NCBI RefSeq assembly: GCF_001045465.1
Contig: NZ_LFND01000004.1
Span: 280,750 to 344,749, forward strand
Direction of reading: 5' to 3'
From: Chryseobacterium angstadtii
GTDB lineage: Bacteria; Bacteroidota; Bacteroidia; Flavobacteriales; Weeksellaceae
Length of the DNA: 64,000 bases
A program made the translations under genes and the position numbers. Below the pieces are notes generated by a model. It searched no databases and was not told where the DNA came from. It saw only the letters and a program-made list of their open reading frames with translations. How positions within the stretch are numbered: position 1 is the stretch's first letter; every line of letters starts with the position of its first letter. Of the stretch, positions 44,637 to 53,134 are shown piece after piece.

Positions 44637-45353
44637 ATGAACAGTAGTCTTTTAATCATTTTTATCTTAGGCATCCTGTACTTAATCATCAGATATTATA
44701 TTCCAAAAATAAAGGGATATATTGGTGAGCGAAGGGTTTCTGAAAAACTTAAAAGATTAAATAATAAAGAATATATTGTTCTGAATAATATTGAATTAAA
44801 GATTAAAGGTTCCATTTCACAAATAGATCACATCATTGTTTCAGATTATGGAATATTTGTTATTGAAACCAAGAATTATAAAGGCTGGATTGTAGGCTAT
44901 GAAAAAGACAGGTATTGGTCTCAGGTTATTTATAAGTACAGACGTAAGTTTTACAATCCTATTTTACAAAATCAGGGTCATATTTATGCTTTAAAACACG
45001 TCCTGAAAAACTATCCTTATTTGCGATATTACTCAATAATTACATTTACAAAAAGGGCAACCCTTAAAACCAAAACATATACTGATGTGGTTTATACCAA
45101 TAAGTTAATCAAAACCATAAAAAAATATGACTCAGCTTATATACATGAACGAACCAAGAATGAAATTGTCGCAACAATACTCACTGCAAGGAAAAACATT
45201 CGCGCTGAAGATAAAAGTATAATAGCCAACTCTACCATCAACCGAAATATTTCATGCCCTAATTGTGGAGGGAACCTTATTAAAAGAAATGGTCAATATG
45301 GATCTTTCTGGGGCTGTACTAATTTCCCGAAATGTAAGTATACAAGAAACTAA
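44637..45353 (+). CDS. NERD-domain protein with N-terminal helix and C-terminal zinc ribbon
   Basis: A 238-residue protein. Residues 2-19 form a membrane helix. A NERD (nuclease-related) domain spans about 27-145, with YIGERRVSEKL, DHIIVSDYGIFVIETKNYKGWI (the Asp and ExK nuclease-like motif) and FYNPILQNQGHIYAL. The C-terminus (about 205-238) is a topoisomerase-type zinc ribbon, CPNCGGNL ... GSFWGCTNFPKCKY, with four Cys. Such proteins may bind or cut DNA or RNA, but the biological role is not known. It stands next to the AT-rich cassette. Confidence 0.85.
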   Translation: MNSSLLIIFILGILYLIIRYYIPKIKGYIGERRVSEKLKRLNNKEYIVLNNIELKIKGSISQIDHIIVSDYGIFVIETKNYKGWIVGYEKDRYWSQVIYKYRRKFYNPILQNQGHIYALKHVLKNYPYLRYYSIITFTKRATLKTKTYTDVVYTNKLIKTIKKYDSAYIHERTKNEIVATILTARKNIRAEDKSIIANSTINRNISCPNCGGNLIKRNGQYGSFWGCTNFPKCKYTRN

Positions 45354-45414
45354 AACTTCTATCAAACAGAATATGCTGTACAGGAAAAGATTAAATTCAA
45401 TTGGAAATCAATCA

Positions 45415-46044
45415 TTATCTCGTCACAGAATCACTTCTTTTAAAAGCATCTACTTTTTTATAAGAATCGTTCTTCTCTTTTTCCTTTTTATCTGAAATCA
45501 GGATGCCGAAAAGGTGGTCTATTTCATGCTGGAAAATCACGGCGGTAAAACCTTCCACAATTTCAGCATATTTCTGCCCTTTGAGATCAACATATTCCAG
45601 CTGAATTACTTTGCTTCTGTAAAACTGATCTCTGAATTCAGGAATAGATAAATCTCCTTCAGGACCTAGATTCTGTAATTCCGATCTCCAGACAATCACC
45701 GGATTGATAAAATATTCGAAAGGATTTCCTTCTTTATCGAAACGCTGTACCCAAATTACTTTTCTGTTGATTCCAACCTGAGGAGCGGCAATTCCTACTC
45801 CGCCATTCGTAGAAAGAAGGGATTCTTTCATTCTTTTCACGAGTGTTGCCGTATTGGGATCTACCGGATCAATTTCCGTTGAGAGATTGAGTAAAGTTTT
45901 ATGCTGTTCCGGGTCTGTCGTCTGATAAATCGGCATAGCCGTCTTGATATCCCCTTGATTGATGATTGAAATTTCTTTTGGTGTCAGCTTCTGAGCATTG
46001 ATGAACCCCATAAAAAGGATCAGCAGAAAAGGTATTTTTTTCAT
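45415..46044 (-). CDS. Exported peptide-deformylase-like protein with altered metal-ligand motif
   Basis: A 209-residue protein of the peptide deformylase family. Motif 1 GVGIAAPQVG is at residues 82-91 and motif 3 QHEIDH (His173, Glu174, His177) is intact. Motif 2, normally EGCLS with the metal-binding Cys, reads EGDLS, so Asp131 replaces the Cys. It also has a signal peptide (MKKIPFLLILFMGFINAQ), which is unexpected for an enzyme acting on nascent chains. It is therefore probably a periplasmic metallo-amidase or peptidase, not the housekeeping Def. The start at 46044 was chosen for the signal peptide. Confidence 0.85.
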   Translation of the reverse strand: MKKIPFLLILFMGFINAQKLTPKEISIINQGDIKTAMPIYQTTDPEQHKTLLNLSTEIDPVDPNTATLVKRMKESLLSTNGGVGIAAPQVGINRKVIWVQRFDKEGNPFEYFINPVIVWRSELQNLGPEGDLSIPEFRDQFYRSKVIQLEYVDLKGQKYAEIVEGFTAVIFQHEIDHLFGILISDKKEKEKNDSYKKVDAFKRSDSVTR

Positions 46045-46185
46045 TTTTATTCTTTGTAGCACAAAGATAGATATTGTGCTTCAAATAGGTAACTGGCACG
46101 GATATTTTGTATAAACTGGATAGGATATTTAATGAATCTTATAGTCACAACCCATCTATGATGTTTGTAAGGCTTCTATTTTTAA

Positions 46186-46211
46186 ACAAAAAAACGGGCT
46201 AAAGCCCGTTT
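46186..46211 (-). terminator. Terminator of the ChaN-like gene
   Basis: The stem AAACGGGCT / AGCCCGTTT with a long T-run on the minus strand, 11 nt after the stop at 46222. Confidence 0.7.
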
Positions 46212-46221
46212 CTATTGAATT

Positions 46222-47094
46222 TTAAAATGTTTTCGTCATATCCGCAGGAATAATCAGATTGAATTCTGTCGGGATATATTCTTTTTCAGGGATCTTGAGT
46301 TCAGGATCTTCAGATTCAAAAACAGAGATCACCGCCATTTTAAGATTAGGATTCTTCTGTTTGATGTACCAGTAAATTCCACCGAATTCTTTACTGTGAT
46401 AGTTTCCGTTATAATGAATGAATGTTTTCCCCGCCTGCATACTTTTGAGAATAGATTCAGCCATTGTAGCATCTTTTGTAGCCTGCGCCGAAATAAAATT
46501 CATCACTTTTGTACCTTCTGCATGGTCGCCCATCATCGCTTTCATTTCCTGATATCCCGGAGTATCCAATGTTACTTTTATAGGAAGCTGAGCGACATAG
46601 GTCTTTTCCAGAGCACTTAATTTATTTAAAGACTCCAGGCCTTCTTTTGAGGTTTGGGAAGCATATCTCCGTGGAATATTAGTCGCAATGAAACTTAACT
46701 TTTTAGTTTTAGCAAAATCGACTAGAGGTTTATAATCGGTAGCGTAGTTATTCCACAAACGTGCTGAATCTTTTAATGTTTTAGCATCAAATTTCCCTTC
46801 CAGATACTTATTCAGCTGCGACTGGTTATCTCTTTCGAACATTTCAGCTCCAAGAATAAGCTGTCCGTTTTTCTTCTGAAATAGTCCTTCCGTCACTTTC
46901 AGCTGAAGCCAGTGATTGATGGAGCTGTTATGATTTTCACCAAAGAAAACCACATCATATTCTGCCAGTTCTTTGACTAATTTATCCGTTTTAACCTCCT
47001 TTCCTTTCTTGTCATAAAACTGGTAAGCTTTAAAGTCCTGCCCGCTTAATGAGCAGAAACCAGCCAGCAAAAAGGCTATGAAAATATTCTTCAT
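46222..47094 (-). CDS. ChaN-family (heme-binding lipoprotein-like) protein
   Basis: A 290-residue exported protein. The signal peptide is MKNIFIAFLLAGFCSLSGQ; I chose the ATG at 47094 because the long open frame to 47262 has no export signal and runs into repeat-like spacer. Family marks are VVFFGENHNSSINHWLQL, LGAEMFERDNQSQL and FIHYNGNYHSKEFGG. ChaN of Campylobacter binds heme as a dimer and is linked to iron acquisition. The neighbouring heme operon supports an iron-related role, but the gene has its own terminator. Its signal lacks a clear lipobox Cys. Confidence 0.82.
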   Translation of the reverse strand: MKNIFIAFLLAGFCSLSGQDFKAYQFYDKKGKEVKTDKLVKELAEYDVVFFGENHNSSINHWLQLKVTEGLFQKKNGQLILGAEMFERDNQSQLNKYLEGKFDAKTLKDSARLWNNYATDYKPLVDFAKTKKLSFIATNIPRRYASQTSKEGLESLNKLSALEKTYVAQLPIKVTLDTPGYQEMKAMMGDHAEGTKVMNFISAQATKDATMAESILKSMQAGKTFIHYNGNYHSKEFGGIYWYIKQKNPNLKMAVISVFESEDPELKIPEKEYIPTEFNLIIPADMTKTF

Positions 47095-47322
47095 TTTTAT
47101 TTTATTTAAATACAAATTACACCAATGTTTCTTCACAAATATCACAAATTTTTGTTTTGATTTTAAACCATAAAAGTCTTTTTTTAAACCATTAAGATCA
47201 ATGAAAAGAGTAAGTAAAATTAAGACAAAATCCATTGGATTTTTTAAGTCACAATGAAACACTTAAAGCGAAGCTTATCTTAATTATTCTTTAAAACTTA
47301 AAAAACCTTAATGGTTTTATTA

Positions 47323-47518
47323 TTTAACCACAAAAGTCACAAAAGTTTTTTATCTGAGTTCTTTAATTATTTCTAAAGTTAAACACATTGCGTACAAAAA
47401 GTACTAAAACTCTATGAAAATCTCTGATCTTTCAGCTTATGTGCTCTTGCTGTTTTCAGGATAAAAAAGCTTTTAAAACTAAAGTATCCCAAAAACTTTT
47501 GTGACTTTTGTGGTTAAA
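47323..47518. repeat. Perfect 28-bp inverted repeat, 140-bp loop
   Basis: The left arm (47323-47350) contains TTTAACCACAAAAGTCACAA and continues AAGTTTTT; the right arm (47491-47518) is its exact reverse complement. The arm contains two CACAAAAGT nonamers. No ORF in between, no transposase and no evident target-site duplication. Confidence 0.8.
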
Positions 47519-47573
47519 CAAATCTGTCCCTCAAATTTCTTTTTTTTCAGCAAATTTTGCGATCTGCTTCAAA

Positions 47574-47610
47574 ATAAAAAGACCGCTTTGAATTAAAAAA
47601 CAAAACGGTC
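47574..47610 (-). terminator. Terminator of the heme operon (after hmuS)
   Basis: The stem GACCGCTTTG / CAAAACGGTC (one mismatch) is followed on the minus strand by CTTTTTATTTT, 21 nt after the hmuS stop. Confidence 0.7.
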
Positions 47611-47631
47611 CATTCAAAAATCATCTAATTA

Positions 47632-48660
47632 TTATTTCTCTAATTCTGCAACAAGATCTTTCCACTCCTGCAGTTCAGGAATTCCCGGTTTTCTCTTTCC
47701 GAAGAACTGAACAATGAAATCTCCTTCTTTGTTGAATACCTCAATTGCTGTTACTTCTCCGTCTTCAGTAGGTTTTTTAACAATCCATGCTTCTGCAATT
47801 TTTGTTACATCAAGGTGTAAGTTGAAATCAGGATCCATAACGTTGAACCACTGCTGGTGCCAAAGTGTTTTCTTCACATTTCCGGTGTGAATCTGGATAA
47901 TTCCTCTGTTTCCAACGAAAGCCATGATCGGAATATTCTTTTCTGACGCGTCTTCAAGAACATTCACCACTTTTGCATTGTCGATTTTTTTAGTAAATCC
48001 TTCCGGAGCCAATCTTAATGCCTGGGTTCTGCTTACTCCGAATTTTCTGGTCATCATAAAGAAATCATGAGTATCTTTCAGTTCTGTCCATGCTTGTCTG
48101 AATCCTTCAGCATCAATCTCTGCATCTGCTTTTTCAGGAGCTTTTGGAGCCACAGCTTCTATCGTAAGAACCTGATTCTGATCTTCCGCTTTGAATTGAT
48201 CTACAATAGCATCGAAAGCTGCTTCATCACTGTTTTTCGTAAGGTAGATCTTATGAAGGGCAAGACCGTCTTTTCCGAAAAACTGAAGGCTTTTTTTATC
48301 TCCTTCCACTACCGCAAATGCAGATTTCCAGTGGTTCAGGAATATTCTTAAATCAATATCTTCTCCTACGAAAAGCTGAGCATGCGGGCTGCTGAAATCA
48401 CCATTCTGGTAGATTCCTTTTCTTTCGTGCACACATTCGTCGTTACGGGTAAGTGCCATTACTTTTCCCAATTTTTCCGCTTCGGTAAGGATAGCCGGGA
48501 ATTCAGGGTTTAAAACAGTTACGCCTTCTCCTATGCTTGTTGCCAGTAATTCAGCTTCACTTACGCCCAGCTGTGCTGCTGCATTTCTTATTCTTATATG
48601 TGGATTTTCTGCTTTCAGAGCCTCCCATTTTTCCTTTAAATCATTAACTAACGTGCTCAT
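47632..48660 (-). CDS. hmuS: Hemin-degrading/heme-trafficking factor (HmuS/HemS family)
   Basis: A cytoplasmic protein that receives imported heme and releases iron or passes it on. The 342 residues carry the duplicated HemS fold: first repeat with VMALTRNDECVHERKGIY and VGEDIDLRIFLNHWKSAFAV, second with VNVLEDASEKNIPIMAFVGN and KKTLWHQQWFNVMDPDFNLH. These are the family's heme-binding segments. Last gene of the heme operon, 4 nt after the methyltransferase gene, followed by a terminator. Confidence 0.9.
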   Translation of the reverse strand: MSTLVNDLKEKWEALKAENPHIRIRNAAAQLGVSEAELLATSIGEGVTVLNPEFPAILTEAEKLGKVMALTRNDECVHERKGIYQNGDFSSPHAQLFVGEDIDLRIFLNHWKSAFAVVEGDKKSLQFFGKDGLALHKIYLTKNSDEAAFDAIVDQFKAEDQNQVLTIEAVAPKAPEKADAEIDAEGFRQAWTELKDTHDFFMMTRKFGVSRTQALRLAPEGFTKKIDNAKVVNVLEDASEKNIPIMAFVGNRGIIQIHTGNVKKTLWHQQWFNVMDPDFNLHLDVTKIAEAWIVKKPTEDGEVTAIEVFNKEGDFIVQFFGKRKPGIPELQEWKDLVAELEK

Positions 48661-48664
48661 TATT

Positions 48665-49315
48665 TTATTTTTTTATGGTTAAAACTGTATAAATTCTATG
48701 GATGGTTTCGTTCCCGGATTTACTGGGAATATCTTCTTCTTTATCGGAAATTTTCATTCTCTTGAAAGGGCTTTCAGAAATCAGCTGTTCCATTTCGCTG
48801 TTGCTGTACATGGTAAAATTGTACTCTGTGAAAGGCAGTGTTTCCATGAATCTTCTCTGTCCGAAAGTAAGGACGAAGGTTCCGTCTTTCTTTAAAACCC
48901 TGTAGATCTCGTTGAGGAATTCTACGGGTTTTTCCCAGAAATAAACGGTATTCACGGTAAATATTTTATCAAAAGTCTGATCCTTAAAAGGAAGTTTTTG
49001 TCCTTCATACAATACAAAATCGGCCTGACTTTCAAAATCTTTATTCAGTCTTTTGGCTTCGTTGTACATGGTTTCGGAAATATCTACTCCTGTGTATTTC
49101 AGATTCTGAGCTCTGTTGAGAATATTTTTCAGATGCCCTGCATTCCCATGCCCTATTTCGAGGATGTGTTCATCATCTTCTATCAGAAGCGTTTTAATGC
49201 TTTCTAATGTCATGCTGATGTTGGTGGTATTCATCATCTCACCTATTTCTATGCCTTTTTCCCCCTGAGGGTTGGCCAGATTCTGAGCGAGGATTTGTAA
49301 TTCATCTTTTTCCAT
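48665..49315 (-). CDS. Class I SAM-dependent methyltransferase in the heme operon
   Basis: A 216-residue methyltransferase: SAM motif I reads ILEIGHGNAGHLKNIL near residue 50, then YTGVDISETMYNEAKRL and VNTVYFWEKPVEFLNEIYRVL. The closest style is the UbiE/small-molecule group. Its place between hmuV (2-nt gap) and hmuS (4-nt gap) makes co-expression with heme uptake certain in outline. Whether it acts on heme-derived products, a siderophore-like molecule or something else cannot be told from sequence. Confidence 0.82.
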   Translation of the reverse strand: MEKDELQILAQNLANPQGEKGIEIGEMMNTTNISMTLESIKTLLIEDDEHILEIGHGNAGHLKNILNRAQNLKYTGVDISETMYNEAKRLNKDFESQADFVLYEGQKLPFKDQTFDKIFTVNTVYFWEKPVEFLNEIYRVLKKDGTFVLTFGQRRFMETLPFTEYNFTMYSNSEMEQLISESPFKRMKISDKEEDIPSKSGNETIHRIYTVLTIKK

Positions 49316-49317
49316 GG

Positions 49318-50088
49318 TTATCCAAAAATGATCATTGGGTTATTGGTAATAGGATGTTCGCAAATGGTGCACGGAAAGTTGTAGGCCTGACTAATATTGT
49401 CGGCGGTAAATACTTCCTGTGGTGTTCCATAAGCAGAAACCTTTCCTGATTTCATTAATAAAATTTTGTCTGCAAACTGAGCGGCAAGATTAAGATCGTG
49501 AAGTACAACGATGGCACTGTTGGCTTTTTGGGTGAAACTTTTAATGATTTCCAAAGCCCTGTACTGGTGTTTTATATCCAGATTATTCAGAGGTTCGTCC
49601 AGAAAAACCAGTTTATGGGCAATGCTGTTTTCAAGCTGAGCCATCACTCTGGAAAGATGTACACGCTGTTTCTCTCCTCCGGACAAGGTATTGTATTCTC
49701 TGTCCTTCAGATGAAAAATATCAGTTTGATCCATCATACTATTCATGGCTTCAAGATCTTCTTTTCCGGGCTGGGTATCAAAATAAGGATATCTTCCCAT
49801 CATGATCACATCCTTTACTTCAAGCGGAATGTCATTGCTGTTGTGCTGGGAAAATTTAGCTTTGTGCTGAGACAGTTCTTTGATCTCCCACCGGGTTATA
49901 TCTTTATCTTTAAACAATATGGTATGCTTAGACTTGATCTCATTGGCCAAAACACTCAGTAAACTTGATTTCCCGGCTCCATTCGGTCCTACAATGGCAA
50001 GAAATTCACCATATTCCAGGGCAATATCTATCCCATCCAGAATATGAAAATCTTTGTGTTTATAACTGATTTGATGTGCCTTTATCAT
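49318..50088 (-). CDS. hmuV: Heme ABC transporter ATP-binding protein
   Basis: The ATPase of the inner-membrane heme importer. It has 256 residues, with Walker A GPNGAGKSS near residue 36, Q-loop, ABC signature LSGGEKQRVHLSRVMA, Walker B KLVFLDEP and the switch His in VLHDLNLAAQF. The FecE/HmuV type is clear from the overall pattern. Its start overlaps the permease stop by 1 nt. Confidence 0.93.
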   Translation of the reverse strand: MIKAHQISYKHKDFHILDGIDIALEYGEFLAIVGPNGAGKSSLLSVLANEIKSKHTILFKDKDITRWEIKELSQHKAKFSQHNSNDIPLEVKDVIMMGRYPYFDTQPGKEDLEAMNSMMDQTDIFHLKDREYNTLSGGEKQRVHLSRVMAQLENSIAHKLVFLDEPLNNLDIKHQYRALEIIKSFTQKANSAIVVLHDLNLAAQFADKILLMKSGKVSAYGTPQEVFTADNISQAYNFPCTICEHPITNNPMIIFG

Positions 50089-51128
50089 TACAGGGATTTT
50101 TTAAATTTAACTAAAATAGCAATAAAAATAGGGCCTCCCATCAGGGCTGTAAGAATTCCTATCGGAAGTTCCGAAGGTTCTACAATGCTTCTGCTAAAAG
50201 TATCTGCCGTCAACAGTAATATGCTTCCGCACAGGGCTGACAAAGGCAGTATAAATGTGTAATTCGATTTAAATAAAAGTCTCAGGATATAAGGGACAAT
50301 AAGTCCTACAAATCCTATCGTTCCTGAAAATGCTACACATGTTCCCACCATTAATGCTACAATAATGATGATCTGTTTTTTAAGCTTTTCTACATTGATT
50401 CCTAAGTGTTGTGCATCTTTTTCTCCAAGCATCATGGCATTTAAAGCCTTTCCTTTGGGAAGAAGAATAATGTAAGAAATGATCAAAACTACTGTTAAAA
50501 TAATATTTTTCGTCCAGGTTGCTGCTGCCAGACTTCCCAGGTTCCAGAAAGTAAGGTCTCTGAGCTGCTCGTCTTTTGAGATATAGATCAAAAATCCGGT
50601 GATCGAAAATCCGATGGCCGTAATGGCCACTCCAGAAAGGAGCATCATGACTACATTGGTTTTTCCGCCAGCCGTAGAAATTCTGTATACGAGCATCATG
50701 GACAAAAAGGAACCGATAAATGCTGCAATTCCTACTATTGAAAATTGTACCACCTCGGGAAGATACTGTTTGAAATGTCCTCCTAATACAATGGCAATTG
50801 CCGCCAGCAGTGTCGCTCCCGATGTAAGTCCTATCAGATCTCCTGTCGCCAGAGGATTTTTAAAAAGACCCTGCAGGCTGGTTCCTGAAACGGCAAGCAT
50901 GCTTCCTATTAAAATAGCCATAATAATTCTGGCTGCCCTCACATCCCAGATCACGTATTTATCGCTTAAAGATAAACCCGGATCTCCTTTTATATATTGC
51001 CACAAAACTTTGAAGGGTGACATTCCTCCAAAGTCGTAGACTCCTGTATTAAGCGCCAGTACTGCTATAATGACAAGCAGTACGGCACCTATAATTAGAT
51101 GAAAGTATAATTTACTTTGTGTTCTCAA
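50088..51128 (-). CDS. hmuU: Heme ABC transporter permease (FecCD family)
   Basis: A 346-residue polytopic permease with about ten helices. FecCD hallmarks: VIWDVRAARIIMAILIGSMLAVSGTSLQGLFKNPLATGDLIGLTSGA, and the coupling region FVGLIVPYILRLLF. It overlaps hmuT by 17 nt and hmuV by 1 nt, so the three importer subunits are translationally coupled. Heme specificity is inferred from the neighbouring HmuY, HmuT and HmuS. Confidence 0.92.
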   Translation of the reverse strand: MRTQSKLYFHLIIGAVLLVIIAVLALNTGVYDFGGMSPFKVLWQYIKGDPGLSLSDKYVIWDVRAARIIMAILIGSMLAVSGTSLQGLFKNPLATGDLIGLTSGATLLAAIAIVLGGHFKQYLPEVVQFSIVGIAAFIGSFLSMMLVYRISTAGGKTNVVMMLLSGVAITAIGFSITGFLIYISKDEQLRDLTFWNLGSLAAATWTKNIILTVVLIISYIILLPKGKALNAMMLGEKDAQHLGINVEKLKKQIIIIVALMVGTCVAFSGTIGFVGLIVPYILRLLFKSNYTFILPLSALCGSILLLTADTFSRSIVEPSELPIGILTALMGGPIFIAILVKFKKSL

Positions 51129-51990
51129 TTAAAAGTTTGTTTAATCCTACTGCTGCTTCTCCTAGTCTAGGTCCGAAACCTGAAACCAATCCTCCATCCA
51201 TTGCGATGATTTTCTTGTTTTTACCTGCGTTGGTCTGTGCTACGCCCGGCATTTTAAGAGCTCCTTCGTTTCCGCCTGCACCCTGAAGTCCGGTTTCAAA
51301 GAAGAATAAAACATCAGGATTCGCTTTTACTACGGCTTCCGGTGTCAAAGGTTTGAAATCTTCGAAATCCGTTACGGCATTTTGTCCGCCCGCAAGCGTG
51401 ATCAATGCATCCATTGGTGTTTTTGTTCCTGAAACCATCAGCATATTTCCTCTGGCGTAGATGAACAATACTTTCGGTTTTTTAGCGATAGGCTGAACTT
51501 GTTTTAAATCAGCGTCTATTTTATCGTTCAGTTTCTGATAATCTGTATTTCCAACTGCTTTGGCTACGTCAGCAATAAGTTTTTTAGTTCCCTCTACAGT
51601 ATATTCCTGGTTGAAAACCTCAGTTTTGATCCCTGAAGACTTGATTTTAGTCATTAATTCCGGGTTGATATCTTTCCCGGAAGCTAAAATTAAAGTCGGG
51701 CTTACTGCCATAATCGGTTCAATCGTCATAGATCTTACATGCCCAAGATCTTTAGCTGTCGCTTTTAATGTTGCAGGATAGGTGCTGGTAACATCTGTTC
51801 CAACGATTTCTTTTTCGTGGCCAAGTGCAGTTACAATCTCCGTAATACCTCCGTTTAAGGTAACAATTTTATTATTGGATTTTGGTGCTTCAGAAGCTGC
51901 TTCTGTGGTATTTTCTTTTTTAGCTCCTTCTTCTTTTTTGCATGAATATACTGCCATCAGAATGGAAGCTGCAAGTATTAATTTTTTCAT
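51112..51990 (-). CDS. hmuT: Heme ABC transporter substrate-binding lipoprotein
   Basis: A 292-residue class III periplasmic binding protein, anchored by the lipobox VYSC (Cys near residue 17) and a charged linker KKEEGAKKENTTEAASEA. Family segments: IVTLNGGITEIVTALGHEKEIVGTD, LGHVRSMTIEPIMAVSPTLILAS, MLMVSGTKTPMDALITLAGG and AAVGLNKLL. The GAQG-like loops fit HmuT/ShuT proteins. It delivers heme to HmuUV. Confidence 0.9.
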   Translation of the reverse strand: MKKLILAASILMAVYSCKKEEGAKKENTTEAASEAPKSNNKIVTLNGGITEIVTALGHEKEIVGTDVTSTYPATLKATAKDLGHVRSMTIEPIMAVSPTLILASGKDINPELMTKIKSSGIKTEVFNQEYTVEGTKKLIADVAKAVGNTDYQKLNDKIDADLKQVQPIAKKPKVLFIYARGNMLMVSGTKTPMDALITLAGGQNAVTDFEDFKPLTPEAVVKANPDVLFFFETGLQGAGGNEGALKMPGVAQTNAGKNKKIIAMDGGLVSGFGPRLGEAAVGLNKLLIENTK

Positions 51991-52012
51991 GATGTACTAT
52001 TTGTTTGATTTA

Positions 52013-53119
52013 TTATAAAGGGTCAAATTCAAAATTGGAATACCCTCTGTTTCCGTTTTTGTCTTTCATCGCATTGAATCTCAGCTTAAAATAGAATCCT
52101 TCCGTATCTTTTAAGACAAAGAAACGGTCTGAGTATACAAAGGGCTGTGGTATATCGGGTGTTCCGGTAGTGGTTCTCCATTTATCTCCAAGTGCACGCT
52201 GGTCATTAAAAATAAATTTAGACTGATCTACATCGCTTAATTTGAAAGCATTATAAGCCTGTTCAAGATTACCTCCTGCACTGACTTGATATACTCCAAC
52301 ACCGTCTAAGGTATTCGTAACAATAAAGTCAGCATAGAAATAGCTTCCTGCACTCGTAGTAGGAGCTGAGAATACTTCGTTTGTAAACGTTGTAAATGCA
52401 AGGTCCCATTTTTTCTTTTTCGGCTGTACTTTTACAGGGGCTCCGGTTTTAAGATTGAAATAGGAGAAATTATACTCGGTATCTTTTGTGATAAGGTATT
52501 CCTGATAAGTGGTTGCCGCTACATCTGCATAGCGTATTTTATATCCGTTCTGGGAGCGTAAAATCTGAATTTTCTTCCAGCCTCTTGCTGCTCCCGACAA
52601 ACTCACAGATCCTGCTCCGATATTATTTGAAGACGGAAGATCTCTTCCTAAATTGACCAGGTAGATTGGATTTTCCGCATCATTTTCTTTAATAGCAGCA
52701 ATTCCTGTCGTTTGGGTCAGAAAACTTCCGTTTGGATTATCAACATACTGCATATTGGCAGCACTGAATGTTCCCACCTGAGCTTCTGTTTTAAGAGCTG
52801 TAACGTCCGATTCCTTTACCAGATTGATATCTGTAGCATTAGGAATTTTTGCAACCGTCATCGCAATAGATCCGTTGATCACTACACGGAACGCATCTCC
52901 TGTATAAAACCCAAGATCCCAGCTTGTTCTGGTATTGGTGGCAGCATTCTTGTAATCACTTAAATCAATCCACACCTGATTAGGCTCTGTAGGCCCGCCT
53001 ACGGCAACATCTACTACTGATCCTGTAAGAGGAGCAACGGCCACCGGTTCTTCATCGGCTGCAAGGCACGACTGCAAAGCAACAATAGACAGAAGGGATA
53101 GTATTTTTAAATATTTCAT
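52013..53119 (-). CDS. hmuY: HmuY-family heme-binding lipoprotein
   Basis: A 368-residue lipoprotein (lipobox LQSC, Cys18) of the HmuY family, which captures heme from host proteins at the cell surface and hands it to a TonB receptor in Porphyromonas gingivalis. HmuY-type signatures are SWDLGFYT (66-73), SYFNLKTGAPV followed by KKWDLAFTTF (219-245), and the closing KDTEGFYFKLRFNAMKDKNG. Characterised HmuY is about 216 residues, so this is a longer form. It lies 15 nt after the receptor gene. The HmuY-like T9SS protein at 56 kb shares both WD motifs. Confidence 0.88.
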   Translation of the reverse strand: MKYLKILSLLSIVALQSCLAADEEPVAVAPLTGSVVDVAVGGPTEPNQVWIDLSDYKNAATNTRTSWDLGFYTGDAFRVVINGSIAMTVAKIPNATDINLVKESDVTALKTEAQVGTFSAANMQYVDNPNGSFLTQTTGIAAIKENDAENPIYLVNLGRDLPSSNNIGAGSVSLSGAARGWKKIQILRSQNGYKIRYADVAATTYQEYLITKDTEYNFSYFNLKTGAPVKVQPKKKKWDLAFTTFTNEVFSAPTTSAGSYFYADFIVTNTLDGVGVYQVSAGGNLEQAYNAFKLSDVDQSKFIFNDQRALGDKWRTTTGTPDIPQPFVYSDRFFVLKDTEGFYFKLRFNAMKDKNGNRGYSNFEFDPL

Positions 53120-53134
53120 AATGATAGCTTAGTT

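Larger units (their letters stand above)
47095..47631. other. Non-coding spacer with nested inverted repeats
   Basis: This 537-bp AT-rich spacer has no gene. It holds a perfect 28-bp inverted repeat (47323-47350 / 47491-47518), a shorter AAACCATTAAG / CTTAATGGTTT pair (near 47186 and 47308) and the hmuS terminator. Confidence 0.75.

Noticed and set aside
45265..45495. Separate ORF at the end of the NERD gene
   Set aside because: It is a frame-shifted shadow of the zinc-ribbon region and of the deformylase-like gene end.
46063..46191. Second start or small gene upstream of the deformylase-like gene
   Set aside because: No signal peptide or coding pattern; the frame there is an alternative reading of the same region.
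47323..47518. Insertion sequence
   Set aside because: The inverted repeat encloses only 140 bp without an ORF, and I could not see a target-site duplication.
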